Both the position numbers and the translations under genes were made by a program. Under the pieces are notes generated by a model. It made no database searches and was not told the DNA's origin. It was given only the letters and a program-made list of their open reading frames with translations. From Bacteroides cellulosilyticus (lineage in GTDB: Bacteria > Bacteroidota > Bacteroidia > Bacteroidales > Bacteroidaceae), in NCBI RefSeq assembly GCF_020091405.1, contig NZ_CP081903.1, positions 3,658,501 through 3,722,500 on the forward strand: DNA of 64,000 bases, given 5' to 3'. Shown here piece by piece: positions 50,225 through 59,310 of this stretch (within the stretch, counting starts at the first letter, position 1; each line of letters opens with the position of its first letter).

Positions 50225-51541
50225 ATGAAGATTAAAACGCTTGTAGCTGTCTTGCTCCTTTCGGGTGGAGTAACCAGTGTCCTGGCACAGGAAGATTGTA
50301 ACAAGAACAGTAGTATTTCTCATGAAGCGGTAAGAGCTAATAACTTTAAAGATGCTTATTTGCCGTGGAAAGAAGTTCTGAAGGATTGCCCTACGTTGCG
50401 GTATTATACATACACGGATGGTATTAAAATATTATCATCCTTCTTGAATGATATAAAGGACCGTAATTCGGCTGATTACAAAAAGTATTTTGATGAGTTG
50501 ATGGAGGTTTTTGACTTGAGAATGAAATATACTCCGGATTTTATGCATTTGAAAGGTACTCCTTCTGTGGGTGAGGTTTTGGGTAATAAAGCCATCAATT
50601 ACATTGCTTATGCTCCTAATATAGATGTAAATCAAGCTTATGCTTGGTTGAAAGAATCTCTGGACACTGAAAAGGGGGGCTCTAAAGGTCCTATCCTCCA
50701 CTATTTCCTGGATATGTCTTTGAATAAATTGAAAGGTGATCCTAATCATAAAGAACAATTTATTCAGGATTATCTGACTGATTCCGAATATGCCGATGCT
50801 GCTATTGCCGCAGAAGATGACGCAAAAAAGAAAGCTGCTTTACAACAAGTGAAAGAAAACCTTGTAGCCATGTTTATCAATAGTGGTACCGCTGATTGTG
50901 AATCTTTGCAGGGTATTTATGGTCCTAAAATTGAAGCGAACCAATCTGACTCTACTTACCTGAAGAAAGCTATCTCTATCTTGAAGATGATGAAGTGTAC
51001 GGAAAGCGAAGCATACTTCCAGGCTTCTTATTATATGTATAAGATTGACCCGACTGCTGATGCCGCTACCGGATGCGGATATATGGCATACAAGAAGGGT
51101 GACTATGATACGGCTATCAAATACTTTGATGAAGCACTGAATTTGGAGAGTGATAATGAAAAGAAAGCTCAGATTGCTTATGCTGTTGCTGCCACATTAT
51201 TCAATGTGAAGAAACTTTCACAAGCCAGAGGTTATTTGCAAAAAGCTATCAGTTTCAAAGAGAATTATGGTGATGCTTATATCTTGCTTGCACAACTTTA
51301 TGCTTCCAGCCCGAACTGGAATGATGAGGCTGCCTTGAATAAATGTACATATTTTGTTGTTATTGATAAACTGCAACGCGCTAAAGCTGTAGATCCCACA
51401 GTAGCGGATAAAGCAAACGAATTGATTTCAACGTATGCACGTTATACACCGAAGGCTGAAGACCTCTTTATGTTGGGCATTAAAGCCGGTGACCGCGTTA
51501 CAGTAGGCGGTTGGATCGGTGAAAGCACAACGGTTCGATAA
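50225..51541 (+). CDS. Secreted tetratricopeptide-repeat protein
   Basis: This 438-residue exported protein (signal peptide ending SVLAQ) contains TPR units in its second half (GDYDTAIKYFDEALNLESDNEKKAQ in parts, LSQARGYLQKAISFKENYGDAYILLAQLY) and a conserved N-terminal region with four or more Cys residues (EDCNKNSSI, LKDCPTLRYY). The end DRVTVGGWIGESTTVR is typical of this Bacteroidetes family upstream of lptC. Probably a periplasmic scaffold; partner unknown. Confidence 0.82.
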   Translation: MKIKTLVAVLLLSGGVTSVLAQEDCNKNSSISHEAVRANNFKDAYLPWKEVLKDCPTLRYYTYTDGIKILSSFLNDIKDRNSADYKKYFDELMEVFDLRMKYTPDFMHLKGTPSVGEVLGNKAINYIAYAPNIDVNQAYAWLKESLDTEKGGSKGPILHYFLDMSLNKLKGDPNHKEQFIQDYLTDSEYADAAIAAEDDAKKKAALQQVKENLVAMFINSGTADCESLQGIYGPKIEANQSDSTYLKKAISILKMMKCTESEAYFQASYYMYKIDPTADAATGCGYMAYKKGDYDTAIKYFDEALNLESDNEKKAQIAYAVAATLFNVKKLSQARGYLQKAISFKENYGDAYILLAQLYASSPNWNDEAALNKCTYFVVIDKLQRAKAVDPTVADKANELISTYARYTPKAEDLFMLGIKAGDRVTVGGWIGESTTVR

Positions 51542-51552
51542 GAAATATAAAT

Positions 51553-52200
51553 ATGTTACCACAACGAAGTAACGTTCTATTTTGTAGAAGTTTGAGCATA
51601 ACCATTGCCTTTGGGGCAGTGGTTATGCTTCTTTTATTTTCCGCCTGTTCCGGACGGCATAAGGATCTGGGAAATGCCATAACCGAGCGTGATTCATTGC
51701 CTGTGATGGATACGAAAGGGGTAATGACTTTGATCTCTGACTCCGGTGTCACCCGCTATCGAATCAATACGGAAGAGTGGTTGGTTTTTGACCGGAAAAA
51801 TCCACCTTATTGGGCATTCGAGAAAGGTATATATCTGGAGAAGTTCGATTCTATATTTAATGTAGATGCAAGTATCCAGGCAGATACGGCATATTATTAT
51901 GAGAAGCAAAAGTTGTGGAAGCTGATGAGTAATGTGCATATTCAAAATCTCAAAGGTGAGAAGTTTGATACAGACTTGTTATATTGGGACCAGAATAAGC
52001 ATAGGGTTTATTCTGATCAGCGGATTCGTATAGAACAACCTGATCAAATTATTTATGCCATTGGTTTTGAATCTGATGAACAATTGAATAAGTACACGTT
52101 TTTTAAGCCAGAAGGTGAATTTTATGTGGATGATGATGCCACAGCTCCTGCAGACAGCGTGCAAACTGGTAGTCTGCCAAAAGATAGTATCAAACCATAA
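51553..52200 (+). CDS. lptC: LPS export periplasmic protein LptC
   Basis: LptC links the inner-membrane LptBFG exporter to the periplasmic LPS bridge. The 215-residue protein has one N-terminal membrane segment with a lipobox-like LLFSACSG, then an LptC/OstA-type beta-jellyroll: WLVFDRKNPPYWAFEKGIYLE, YYYEKQKLWKLMSNVHIQNLKGEKFDTDLLYWD in parts, and VYSDQRIRIEQPDQIIYAIGFESD. It lies between the TPR gene (11-nt gap) and the CNNM gene (3-nt gap). An LptE-like protein is encoded at 60542-61069. Confidence 0.88.
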   Translation: MLPQRSNVLFCRSLSITIAFGAVVMLLLFSACSGRHKDLGNAITERDSLPVMDTKGVMTLISDSGVTRYRINTEEWLVFDRKNPPYWAFEKGIYLEKFDSIFNVDASIQADTAYYYEKQKLWKLMSNVHIQNLKGEKFDTDLLYWDQNKHRVYSDQRIRIEQPDQIIYAIGFESDEQLNKYTFFKPEGEFYVDDDATAPADSVQTGSLPKDSIKP

Positions 52201-52203
52201 ATT

Positions 52204-53460
52204 ATGGATACCTATATTTATTTATTGATTACTATGGCTTTCTCCGCTTTCTTTTCGGGTATGGAGATTGCTTTTGTTTCCGTAGACAAACTGCGTTTTG
52301 AAATGGAACGTAAGGAAGGGTTGACTTCACGCATTCTTTCTTATTTCTTCCGTAATTCCAATAGCTTCATATCTACCATGTTGGTAGGTAATAATATTGC
52401 GCTGGTTATTTATGGTATTCTCATGGCGCAAGTTATCAAAGTCCATCTCCTGGGCGATTTGATCTCCAATGATTTCGTGGAAGTGTTGTTACAGACAATC
52501 ATTTCTACGCTTATTATCTTGGTAACAGGTGAATTCCTTCCTAAAACCTTATTCAAGATTAACCCCAATCTTGTATTAAAAGTATGCGCTTTTCCGCTAC
52601 TGATCTGTTATATCGTTTTGTATCCGGTGTCTCAGCTGGCTTCCGGATTATCTTACCTATTCTTGCGTCTGTTCGGGATGAAGATCAATAAAGAAGCTTC
52701 GGACAAGGCTTTTGGAAAAGTAGACCTGGATTATTTTGTCCAGTCCAGTATCGATAATGCCGAAGATGAAGAAGAACTGGATGCCGAGGTGAAGATATTT
52801 CAGAATGCGCTCGACTTCTCCAGTATTAAAATACGCGATTGCATCGTACCCCGCACGGAAATTGTAGCTGTTGACCTGACTGCCACTCTGGAAGATTTGA
52901 AAAGTCTTTTTGTTGAATCCGGCATCTCCAAGATTATAGTGTATGATGGCAATATAGATAATGTGGTAGGGTATATCCATTCGTCCGAAATGTTCCGCAA
53001 TCCTGCCGACTGGCGGAATAATGTAAAAGAAGTACCCATTGTGCCCGAAACTATGGCAGCGCATAAACTGATGAAACTCTTCATGCAGCAAAAGAAAACG
53101 ATTGCTGTAGTGGTGGATGAGTTTGGCGGTACGTCCGGCATTGTTTCACTGGAGGACTTGGTAGAAGAAATATTCGGTGATATTGAGGATGAACATGATA
53201 ATACTTCGTATGTATGCAAACAGATTGGCGAAGACGAATATGTGCTTTCCGGTCGTTTGGAAATAGAAAAAGTTAATGAGACATTTGATCTGGATCTGCC
53301 GGAAGAAGATGATTATATGACGGTGGGTGGATTGATCCTGAACCGTTATCAGAGTTTCCCGAAATTGCATGAAGTAGTGACGATTGATAAATTCCAGTTC
53401 AAAATTATTAAGGTTACAGCCACTAAAATAGAGTTGGTACGTCTTAAAGTGGTGGAATAA
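52204..53460 (+). CDS. CNNM/CBS-domain membrane protein (hemolysin C/CorC family; GldE-like)
   Basis: This 418-residue protein has a DUF21/CNNM membrane domain (three or four helices, residues ~1-150, with FSGMEIAFVSVDKLRFE), two CBS domains (EIVAVDLTATLEDLKSLFVES; KTIAVVVDEFGGTSGIVSLEDLVEEIFGDI in parts) and a C-terminal CorC_HlyC transporter-associated domain (DDYMTVGGLILN). The family acts in Mg/Co tolerance; in gliding Bacteroidetes the homologue GldE is tied to GldD. Its role in a non-motile Bacteroides is not clear. Confidence 0.88.
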   Translation: MDTYIYLLITMAFSAFFSGMEIAFVSVDKLRFEMERKEGLTSRILSYFFRNSNSFISTMLVGNNIALVIYGILMAQVIKVHLLGDLISNDFVEVLLQTIISTLIILVTGEFLPKTLFKINPNLVLKVCAFPLLICYIVLYPVSQLASGLSYLFLRLFGMKINKEASDKAFGKVDLDYFVQSSIDNAEDEEELDAEVKIFQNALDFSSIKIRDCIVPRTEIVAVDLTATLEDLKSLFVESGISKIIVYDGNIDNVVGYIHSSEMFRNPADWRNNVKEVPIVPETMAAHKLMKLFMQQKKTIAVVVDEFGGTSGIVSLEDLVEEIFGDIEDEHDNTSYVCKQIGEDEYVLSGRLEIEKVNETFDLDLPEEDDYMTVGGLILNRYQSFPKLHEVVTIDKFQFKIIKVTATKIELVRLKVVE

Positions 53461-53515
53461 TAACAGAATGGCGTAATTTTTTAAAGAATAAATAGATGCG
53501 TATTAGCATTTTTTG

Positions 53516-53523
53516 TATCTTCG
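53516..53523 (+). promoter_or_regulatory. Candidate -7 element (TATCTTCG) of the PpiD-like gene
   Basis: TATCTTCG differs from TAnnTTTG at one position. It lies in the 120-nt gap before the gene at 53581. Confidence 0.45.
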
Positions 53524-53580
53524 TGCGCTAAAATGAAGTTTGGAGAAAATATAATAAACAAATAAATCATATTAACTAAA

Positions 53581-55719
53581 ATGGCAACATTACAAAACAT
53601 TCGGTCTAAAGGACCCTTATTGGTGATTGTTATTGGTTTGGCGCTGTTCGCTTTCATTGCGGGAGACGCATGGAAGGTATTGCAGCCACACCAGTCACAT
53701 GATGTAGGAGAGGTTAACGGAGAGTCACTTTCCGCTCAGGATTATCAGAGCTTGGTAGAAGAATATACTGAAGTTGTGAAATTTTCCAGAGGAACAAGTG
53801 CACTCACAGATGAAGAAAACAATCAGATTAAAGATGAAGTTTGGAGAAACTACGTTAACAATAAGTTGATTGAAAACGAAGCAAAAAAACTTGGTTTGTC
53901 AGTTTCTAAAGCAGAACTCCAGTCAATCATTGATGCAGGTGTACACCCGATGTTGCAGCAGACCCCGTTCCGTAATCCGCAAACTGGTGCTTTCGACAAA
54001 GATATGTTGAAGAAGTTCCTCGTAGATTACTCTAAGATGAACACAGCGCAGATGCCGGCACAGTATGCAGAATATTATCAGTCTATGTACAAGTTCTGGT
54101 CTTTCCTTGAAAAACAATTGGTTCAGACTCGTCTGGCTGAGAAATATCAGGCTTTGGTTTCAAAGTCTCTTTTCTCTAATCCGGTAGAAGCTCAGGATGC
54201 TTTCAATGCAAGAGTGGATCAGTCTGATATGTTGCTGGCTGCCATTCCTTATTCTTCAATCGTAGATTCTACAGTGACCATCACAGATGCAGACCTGAAA
54301 GCAGCTTATGACAAGAAGAAAGAGCAATTCAAACAATATGTGGAAACTCGTAACATCAAGTTTATTGATGTACAAGTAACTGCAAGCCCTGAAGACAGAA
54401 ATGCTATCCAACAGGAAGTAGTGGAATATACTGAACAACTTGCAGGTACTCCGGGTGATTATTCTACACTCGTTCGTGCTGCCGGTTCTGAAGTTCCTTA
54501 CATTGATCTATATTATACTTCTAAGGCGTTGCCTACCGATGTAGCTGCTCGTCTGGACTCTGTTTCAGTAGGTGGTGTATATGGTCCTTACTACAATGCG
54601 ACTGACAATACGATCAACTCGTTCAAGAAGTTGGCTATTGCTTCAATGGCAGACTCTATTCAGTATCGTCAGATACAGGTGGTTGCTGAAGATGCTGCGA
54701 AGACAAAAACTTTGGCTGACAGTATCTATACTGCCATCAAAGGTGGTGCAGACTTTGCTGAAATCGCTAAGAAGTATGGTCAGACCGGTGAGGCCACCTG
54801 GATTTCTTCTGCTAACTACGAAGGCGCACAGTTGGATGGTGACAACCTGAAGTATGTGAATACAATCACTACTCTTGGCAAGAACGAAATGACCAACCTG
54901 AACCTGGCACAGGCAAATATCATTGTACAGGTGATGGATAAGAAGGCTGTTAAAGATAAATATAAAGTAGCCGTTATCAAACGTCCGGTAGAGTTCAGCA
55001 AAGAAACTTACAGCAAGGCGTACAATGAATTCAGCCAGTTTATCGCTTCTAACCCGACACTGGAGAAGATGGTAGCTAATGCTGAAGATGCTGGTTATAA
55101 GCTTTTGGATAGAAACGATTTGTATAGTTCTGAACATGGTATCGGTGGTATCAGAGGTACTAAAGAAGCTTTGAGATGGGCATTCTCTGCAAAAACCGGT
55201 GAAGTATCCGGTTTGTATGAGTGTGGCGAAAGTGACCGTATGTTGGTAGTGGGCGTTTCTGCTATTGTTCCGGCTGGTTACCGTCCGTTGGCTTTGGTGA
55301 AAGACCAACTGAGACTTGAATTGCTTCGCGACAAGAAGGCTGAGAAGATTATGGCTGACATGAAGGCTGCCGGCGCTACTTCATTCGATCAATTTAAAGC
55401 TATGCCTGAAGCAGTAAGCGATTCTGTGAAACACGTAACTTTTGCAGCTCCCGCTTATGTTCCGGTATTGCGTGCAAGTGAACCGTTGGTAGGCGCTTAT
55501 GCATCGATTGCCGAACTGAACCAACTGAGTGCTCCGATAAAGGGTAATGGTGGTGTATTTGTTCTTCAACCGTATGCAAAAGATAAACTGAACGAAACTT
55601 TCAACCAGGAAACAGAAGAAACTACGTTGCAGAATATGCATGCCCGTATGGCAAGCCAGTTCCTCAACGACTTGTATCTGAAAGCTGATGTGAAAGATAG
55701 CCGTTATCTGTTCTTCTAA
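53581..55719 (+). CDS. PpiD/SurA-like periplasmic folding protein, membrane-anchored
   Basis: This 712-residue protein has one N-terminal transmembrane anchor (LLVIVIGLALFAFIAGDAW), a SurA_N-like chaperone part (GEVNGESLSAQDYQSLVEEY, residues ~40-200) and a parvulin-type domain (around residues 345-470, YRQIQVVAEDAAKTKTLADSI in part). The parvulin catalytic residues are not clearly kept, so it may act mainly as chaperone for outer-membrane protein biogenesis. Codon bias suggests high expression. It has its own weak promoter and a strong terminator. Confidence 0.88.
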   Translation: MATLQNIRSKGPLLVIVIGLALFAFIAGDAWKVLQPHQSHDVGEVNGESLSAQDYQSLVEEYTEVVKFSRGTSALTDEENNQIKDEVWRNYVNNKLIENEAKKLGLSVSKAELQSIIDAGVHPMLQQTPFRNPQTGAFDKDMLKKFLVDYSKMNTAQMPAQYAEYYQSMYKFWSFLEKQLVQTRLAEKYQALVSKSLFSNPVEAQDAFNARVDQSDMLLAAIPYSSIVDSTVTITDADLKAAYDKKKEQFKQYVETRNIKFIDVQVTASPEDRNAIQQEVVEYTEQLAGTPGDYSTLVRAAGSEVPYIDLYYTSKALPTDVAARLDSVSVGGVYGPYYNATDNTINSFKKLAIASMADSIQYRQIQVVAEDAAKTKTLADSIYTAIKGGADFAEIAKKYGQTGEATWISSANYEGAQLDGDNLKYVNTITTLGKNEMTNLNLAQANIIVQVMDKKAVKDKYKVAVIKRPVEFSKETYSKAYNEFSQFIASNPTLEKMVANAEDAGYKLLDRNDLYSSEHGIGGIRGTKEALRWAFSAKTGEVSGLYECGESDRMLVVGVSAIVPAGYRPLALVKDQLRLELLRDKKAEKIMADMKAAGATSFDQFKAMPEAVSDSVKHVTFAAPAYVPVLRASEPLVGAYASIAELNQLSAPIKGNGGVFVLQPYAKDKLNETFNQETEETTLQNMHARMASQFLNDLYLKADVKDSRYLFF

Positions 55720-55742
55720 GAAATAACGATAATTGAGATATG

Positions 55743-55776
55743 AAAAGCCGTCTGATAGAATATCAGGCGGCTTTTT
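55743..55776 (+). terminator. Terminator of the PpiD-like gene
   Basis: AAAAGCCGTCTGATA (55743-55757) pairs with TATCAGGCGGCTTTTT (55761-55776), 3-nt loop, ending in a T-run. Confidence 0.93.
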
Positions 55777-55833
55777 CTTTATCCCTGTGTCTCATTTTCT
55801 GCGCCTGCAATTGCCTTTGTGCAACTTTATTCC

Positions 55834-55841
55834 TACCTTTG
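55834..55841 (+). promoter_or_regulatory. rlmN -7 promoter element (TACCTTTG)
   Basis: TACCTTTG lies 32 nt before rlmN; ATTG at 55810-55813, 20 nt upstream, is a near match for the -33 box. Confidence 0.65.
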
Positions 55842-55873
55842 CAAAGATAAAATGGAAAGATTGATAGATAATT

Positions 55874-56914
55874 ATGCCGAAACAAACTCTTTTAGGACTG
55901 ACACTCACTGAATTGCAGGAGGCGGTGAAAAGACTGGGAATGCCCGGGTTTTCCGCCAAACAGATTGCTTCATGGATGTATGACAAGAAAGTGAACTCCA
56001 TAGACGATATGACCAACTTGTCGCTGAAACATCGGGATCTCCTGAAAGATGTCTACGAAGTAGGAGCGGAGGCACCTGTGGAAGCTATGCGTTCCACAGA
56101 CGGTACAGTGAAATACTTGTATCGGGCAGGTGATAAGAACTTTGTAGAGGCGGTTTATATTCCCGATGAAGATCGTGCCACACTTTGTGTATCTTCTCAG
56201 GTGGGATGTAAGATGAACTGTAAGTTTTGTATGACGGGTAAGCAAGGCTTCAGTGCCAACCTGACTGCCAACCAGATAATCAATCAGATAAATTCTCTTC
56301 CCGAGCGGGATAAATTGACCAATGTGGTGATGATGGGCATGGGCGAGCCTTTGGATAATCTGGACGAGGTGCTGAAAGCTCTGGAAATTATGACTGCTTC
56401 TTATGGATATGGATGGAGCCCCAAGCGGATCACACTCTCTACCGTTGGTTTACGCAAAGGATTTCAGCGCTTTATAGAAGAGTCGGAATGTCATCTGGCT
56501 GTCAGCTTACACTCTCCGGTAGCCTTGCAACGTCGCGAACTGATGCCTGCTGAGAAATCTTTCTCTATCACTGAAATGGTAGACATGTTAAAAAACTATG
56601 ATTTTAGTAAACAGCGTAGACTATCTTTTGAATATATTGTTTTTAAGGGTGTGAATGATTCGTTGCTCTATGCTAAGGAATTGTTGAAACTCTTGCGTGG
56701 ACTGGACTGCCGTATCAACCTCATTCGCTTTCATGCCATTCCCGGTGTAGACCTGGAGGGAGCGGATATGGAAACAATGACTAAACTCCGTGATTACCTG
56801 ACTTCCCGCGGTTTGTTTACTACGATACGTGCTTCCCGCGGTGAAGATATATTTGCCGCTTGCGGCATGCTTTCCACTGCCAAACAGGAAGAGAATAAAC
56901 AAGAATTAATATAA
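55874..56914 (+). CDS. rlmN: 23S rRNA (adenine-2503-C2) methyltransferase
   Basis: RlmN is a radical-SAM enzyme that methylates A2503 of 23S rRNA and A37 of some tRNAs. The 346-residue protein has the cluster-binding C112-x3-C116-x2-C119 in VGCKMNCKFCMTGKQG, MMGMGEPLDNLDEV, and the resolving Cys near the C-terminus (FAACGML). Length and domain order are typical. It has its own promoter after the PpiD terminator. Confidence 0.97.
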   Translation: MPKQTLLGLTLTELQEAVKRLGMPGFSAKQIASWMYDKKVNSIDDMTNLSLKHRDLLKDVYEVGAEAPVEAMRSTDGTVKYLYRAGDKNFVEAVYIPDEDRATLCVSSQVGCKMNCKFCMTGKQGFSANLTANQIINQINSLPERDKLTNVVMMGMGEPLDNLDEVLKALEIMTASYGYGWSPKRITLSTVGLRKGFQRFIEESECHLAVSLHSPVALQRRELMPAEKSFSITEMVDMLKNYDFSKQRRLSFEYIVFKGVNDSLLYAKELLKLLRGLDCRINLIRFHAIPGVDLEGADMETMTKLRDYLTSRGLFTTIRASRGEDIFAACGMLSTAKQEENKQELI

Positions 56915-56952
56915 ATTATTAACTTTGGCTCGGATGATATACGTATTCTTCG

Positions 56953-56960
56953 TAGTTTTG
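56953..56960 (+). promoter_or_regulatory. -7 promoter element (TAGTTTTG) of the DUF4837 gene
   Basis: TAGTTTTG fits TAnnTTTG, 23 nt before the start at 56984; the upstream TTTG at 56924-56927 is 25 nt away, longer than usual. Confidence 0.5.
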
Positions 56961-56983
56961 TAAAAACATTAACTGGTAAGTAT

Positions 56984-58045
56984 ATGAGAAAGCAGCTGTT
57001 TTATTTAAGTCTGACTATTGTAGCAATTGCCCTTTCCGCATGTAGTGGCGGTAAGAAAGGCGTGTTTGGTGCGACTTCAAGTGGTCGTGCGTATGAAATT
57101 CTGGTAGTGGTTGATCCCGCTATGTGGGAACGTCCTGCCGGTAGGGCGCTTTATGATGTACTTGATACGGATGTACCGGGGCTCCCCCAGTCCGAACGTT
57201 CTTTCCGTATGATGTACACTTCTCCTGCCAATTATGATGCTACGTTAAAGTTGATTCGTAACATTATTATCGCTGATGTACAGGATATTTATACCCAGCC
57301 TAAGTTTAAATATGCGAAGGATGTATATGCTGCTCCGCAAACTATCCTGACTATACAGGCTCCTGATGAAGCTTCTTTCGAGCAGTTTGTGACGGAAAAC
57401 AAACAGACTATCATTGATTTCTTTACCCGTGCGGAAATGAACCGACAGATTACGTTCTTGGAAAAGAAGCATAATGATTATGTGACGACAAAAGTAAAGA
57501 GTATGTTTGATTGTGATATCTGGGTGCCTGCTGAACTTTCTTCTACCAAGCAAGGAGAGAACTTCTTCTGGGCTGGTACGAATGCAGCTACCGGTGATCA
57601 GAACTTTGTCATTTACTCTTTCCCGTACAAAGATAAGAATACATTTACCAAGGAATATTTTGTGCAGATGCGTGACTCTGTCATGAAGGCTAACATTCCG
57701 GGAGCGAAGGAAGGCATGTATATGGCAACTGACTCCTTAATGACCGATGTTCGTCCTCTTAATGTACAAGGAGAGTATGCGCTGGAAGCTCGTGGTCTGT
57801 GGCGTATGAAGGGAGATTTTATGGGTGGTCCGTTTGTTTCGCACATGCGCTTGGATCCGGTGAACCAACGTATTATTGTTGTGGAAGCCTTTATCTATTC
57901 ACCTGATAAGTTGAAACGTAATCTGATGCGCCAGATGGAAGCCTCTCTTTACACTTTGAGAGTGCCGGGTGATAAACAGACAGGAGCTGAGATTCCATTG
58001 GGCGTGACGAAAGAGCAGAGTAAAGCTACTGATCAAGGAAAATAA
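56984..58045 (+). CDS. DUF4837 lipoprotein
   Basis: This 353-residue lipoprotein (lipobox LSACS, Cys ~20) begins its mature part with SGGKKGVFGATSSGRAYEILVVVD, typical of DUF4837, and contains WVPAELSSTKQGENFFWAGTNAA and WRMKGDFMGGPFVSHMRLD. The family occurs throughout Bacteroidetes; its function is unknown. It stands between rlmN and pdxA, a frequent arrangement in Bacteroides as I recall. Confidence 0.85.
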   Translation: MRKQLFYLSLTIVAIALSACSGGKKGVFGATSSGRAYEILVVVDPAMWERPAGRALYDVLDTDVPGLPQSERSFRMMYTSPANYDATLKLIRNIIIADVQDIYTQPKFKYAKDVYAAPQTILTIQAPDEASFEQFVTENKQTIIDFFTRAEMNRQITFLEKKHNDYVTTKVKSMFDCDIWVPAELSSTKQGENFFWAGTNAATGDQNFVIYSFPYKDKNTFTKEYFVQMRDSVMKANIPGAKEGMYMATDSLMTDVRPLNVQGEYALEARGLWRMKGDFMGGPFVSHMRLDPVNQRIIVVEAFIYSPDKLKRNLMRQMEASLYTLRVPGDKQTGAEIPLGVTKEQSKATDQGK

Positions 58046-58078
58046 TATTGAGAATGTATACGAATTAAAGAGATAACT

Positions 58079-58154
58079 TTCATCCTCAGATTACGCGGAT
58101 TGCACAGATTTGTTTAAATCCCAATCTGCGTTATCCGCGTAATCTGCGGATGAA
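58079..58154. repeat. Dispersed palindromic element CAGATTACGCGGAT...ATCCGCGTAATCTG
   Basis: Thirty-two-nt arms at 58079-58110 and 58123-58154 are inverse complements at 28 positions with a 12-nt loop. It lies after the DUF4837 stop and might also end transcription, though no T-run follows. Confidence 0.85.
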
Positions 58155-58211
58155 GATTTATCGTTGGAACTTCTGGCACATTCTTATCTAAAATGATATA
58201 TATATTGAAAA

Positions 58212-59309
58212 ATGGAAGATAATAAAATAAAAGTCGGCATTACACAAGGAGACATAAACGGTGTGGGTTATGAAGTTATTCTGAAAGCATTCTCCGACCC
58301 CGTTATGCTGGAACTGTGTACACCTGTTATTTATGGCTCCCCTAAGGTGGCAGCTTATCATCGCAAGTCACTTGATTTGCCGACAAACTTCAGTATCGTG
58401 AACTCTGCTGCGGAAGCGGCTTACAACCGTTTGAGTGTAGTGAACTGTACGGATGATGAAGTGAAAGTAGAATTCTCAAAGGCAGATCCTGAAGCCGGAA
58501 AGGCTGCACTCGGTGCATTGGAAAGAGCTATCGAGGAATATAAAGAGGGATTGATTGACGTGATTGTCACAGCTCCCATCAACAAGCATACCATTCAGTC
58601 GGAAACTTTTGCATTTCCCGGTCATACGGAATATATAGAAGAGAGACTGGGCAATGGTGCCAAGTCATTGATGATTCTGATGAAAGATGATTTCCGGGTG
58701 GCATTGGTTACCGGACATATCCCTGTCAGCCAGATTGCTTCGACTATAACGAAGGAACTGATAGAGGAGAAACTGGCTATCTTCAACCAGTCGTTGAAGC
58801 AGGACTTCGCTATCGATGCACCGCGTATTGCCGTACTTTCTCTGAATCCGCATGCGGGAGATGAAGGTCTGCTGGGAAAAGAAGAAGAAGAAATTATCAT
58901 TCCGGCATTGAAAGAGATGTCTGCCAGAGGTATCTTGTGCTATGGACCGTATCCGGCTGACGGCTTTATGGGTTCAGGCAATTTCACTCATTTTGACGGT
59001 GTGCTTGCCATGTATCACGATCAGGGACTGGCACCGTTCAAAGCACTGGCGATGGACGAAGGTGTGAATTATACTGCCGGATTGCCTGTGATACGTACTT
59101 CACCGGCTCATGGCACTGCATACGATATTGCAGGAAAAGGTTTGGCGAGTGAAGACTCTTTCCGTCAGGCTATTTATGTGGCTATCGACGTGTTCCGTAA
59201 TCGCCTGCGTGATAAAGCAGCACATGCCAACCCTTTGCGAAAACAATATTACGAAAAGCGTGATGACAGCGATAAGCTGAAACTCGATAGTGTGGAAGAA
59301 GATTTGTAG
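58212..59309 (+). CDS. pdxA: 4-hydroxythreonine-4-phosphate dehydrogenase
   Basis: PdxA oxidises 4-phosphohydroxy-L-threonine in vitamin B6 (pyridoxal phosphate) synthesis. The 365-residue protein has GITQGDINGVGYEVILKAF at the N-terminus, the zinc-ligand segments FPGHTEYIEERLG and YHDQGLAPFKAL, and VIRTSPAHGTAYDIAG at the end of the core. Length is slightly above the proteobacterial form because of a charged C-terminal tail. The stop is 1 nt before the next start at 59311. Confidence 0.96.
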   Translation: MEDNKIKVGITQGDINGVGYEVILKAFSDPVMLELCTPVIYGSPKVAAYHRKSLDLPTNFSIVNSAAEAAYNRLSVVNCTDDEVKVEFSKADPEAGKAALGALERAIEEYKEGLIDVIVTAPINKHTIQSETFAFPGHTEYIEERLGNGAKSLMILMKDDFRVALVTGHIPVSQIASTITKELIEEKLAIFNQSLKQDFAIDAPRIAVLSLNPHAGDEGLLGKEEEEIIIPALKEMSARGILCYGPYPADGFMGSGNFTHFDGVLAMYHDQGLAPFKALAMDEGVNYTAGLPVIRTSPAHGTAYDIAGKGLASEDSFRQAIYVAIDVFRNRLRDKAAHANPLRKQYYEKRDDSDKLKLDSVEEDL

Positions 59310-59310
59310 A

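Noticed and set aside
48924..50225. Reading the FadL-like gene as part of a type IX secretion machine
   Set aside because: The NPAS and glycine-rich N-terminal pattern fits FadL-like porins; no Por/Gld/Spr machinery genes are in the window.
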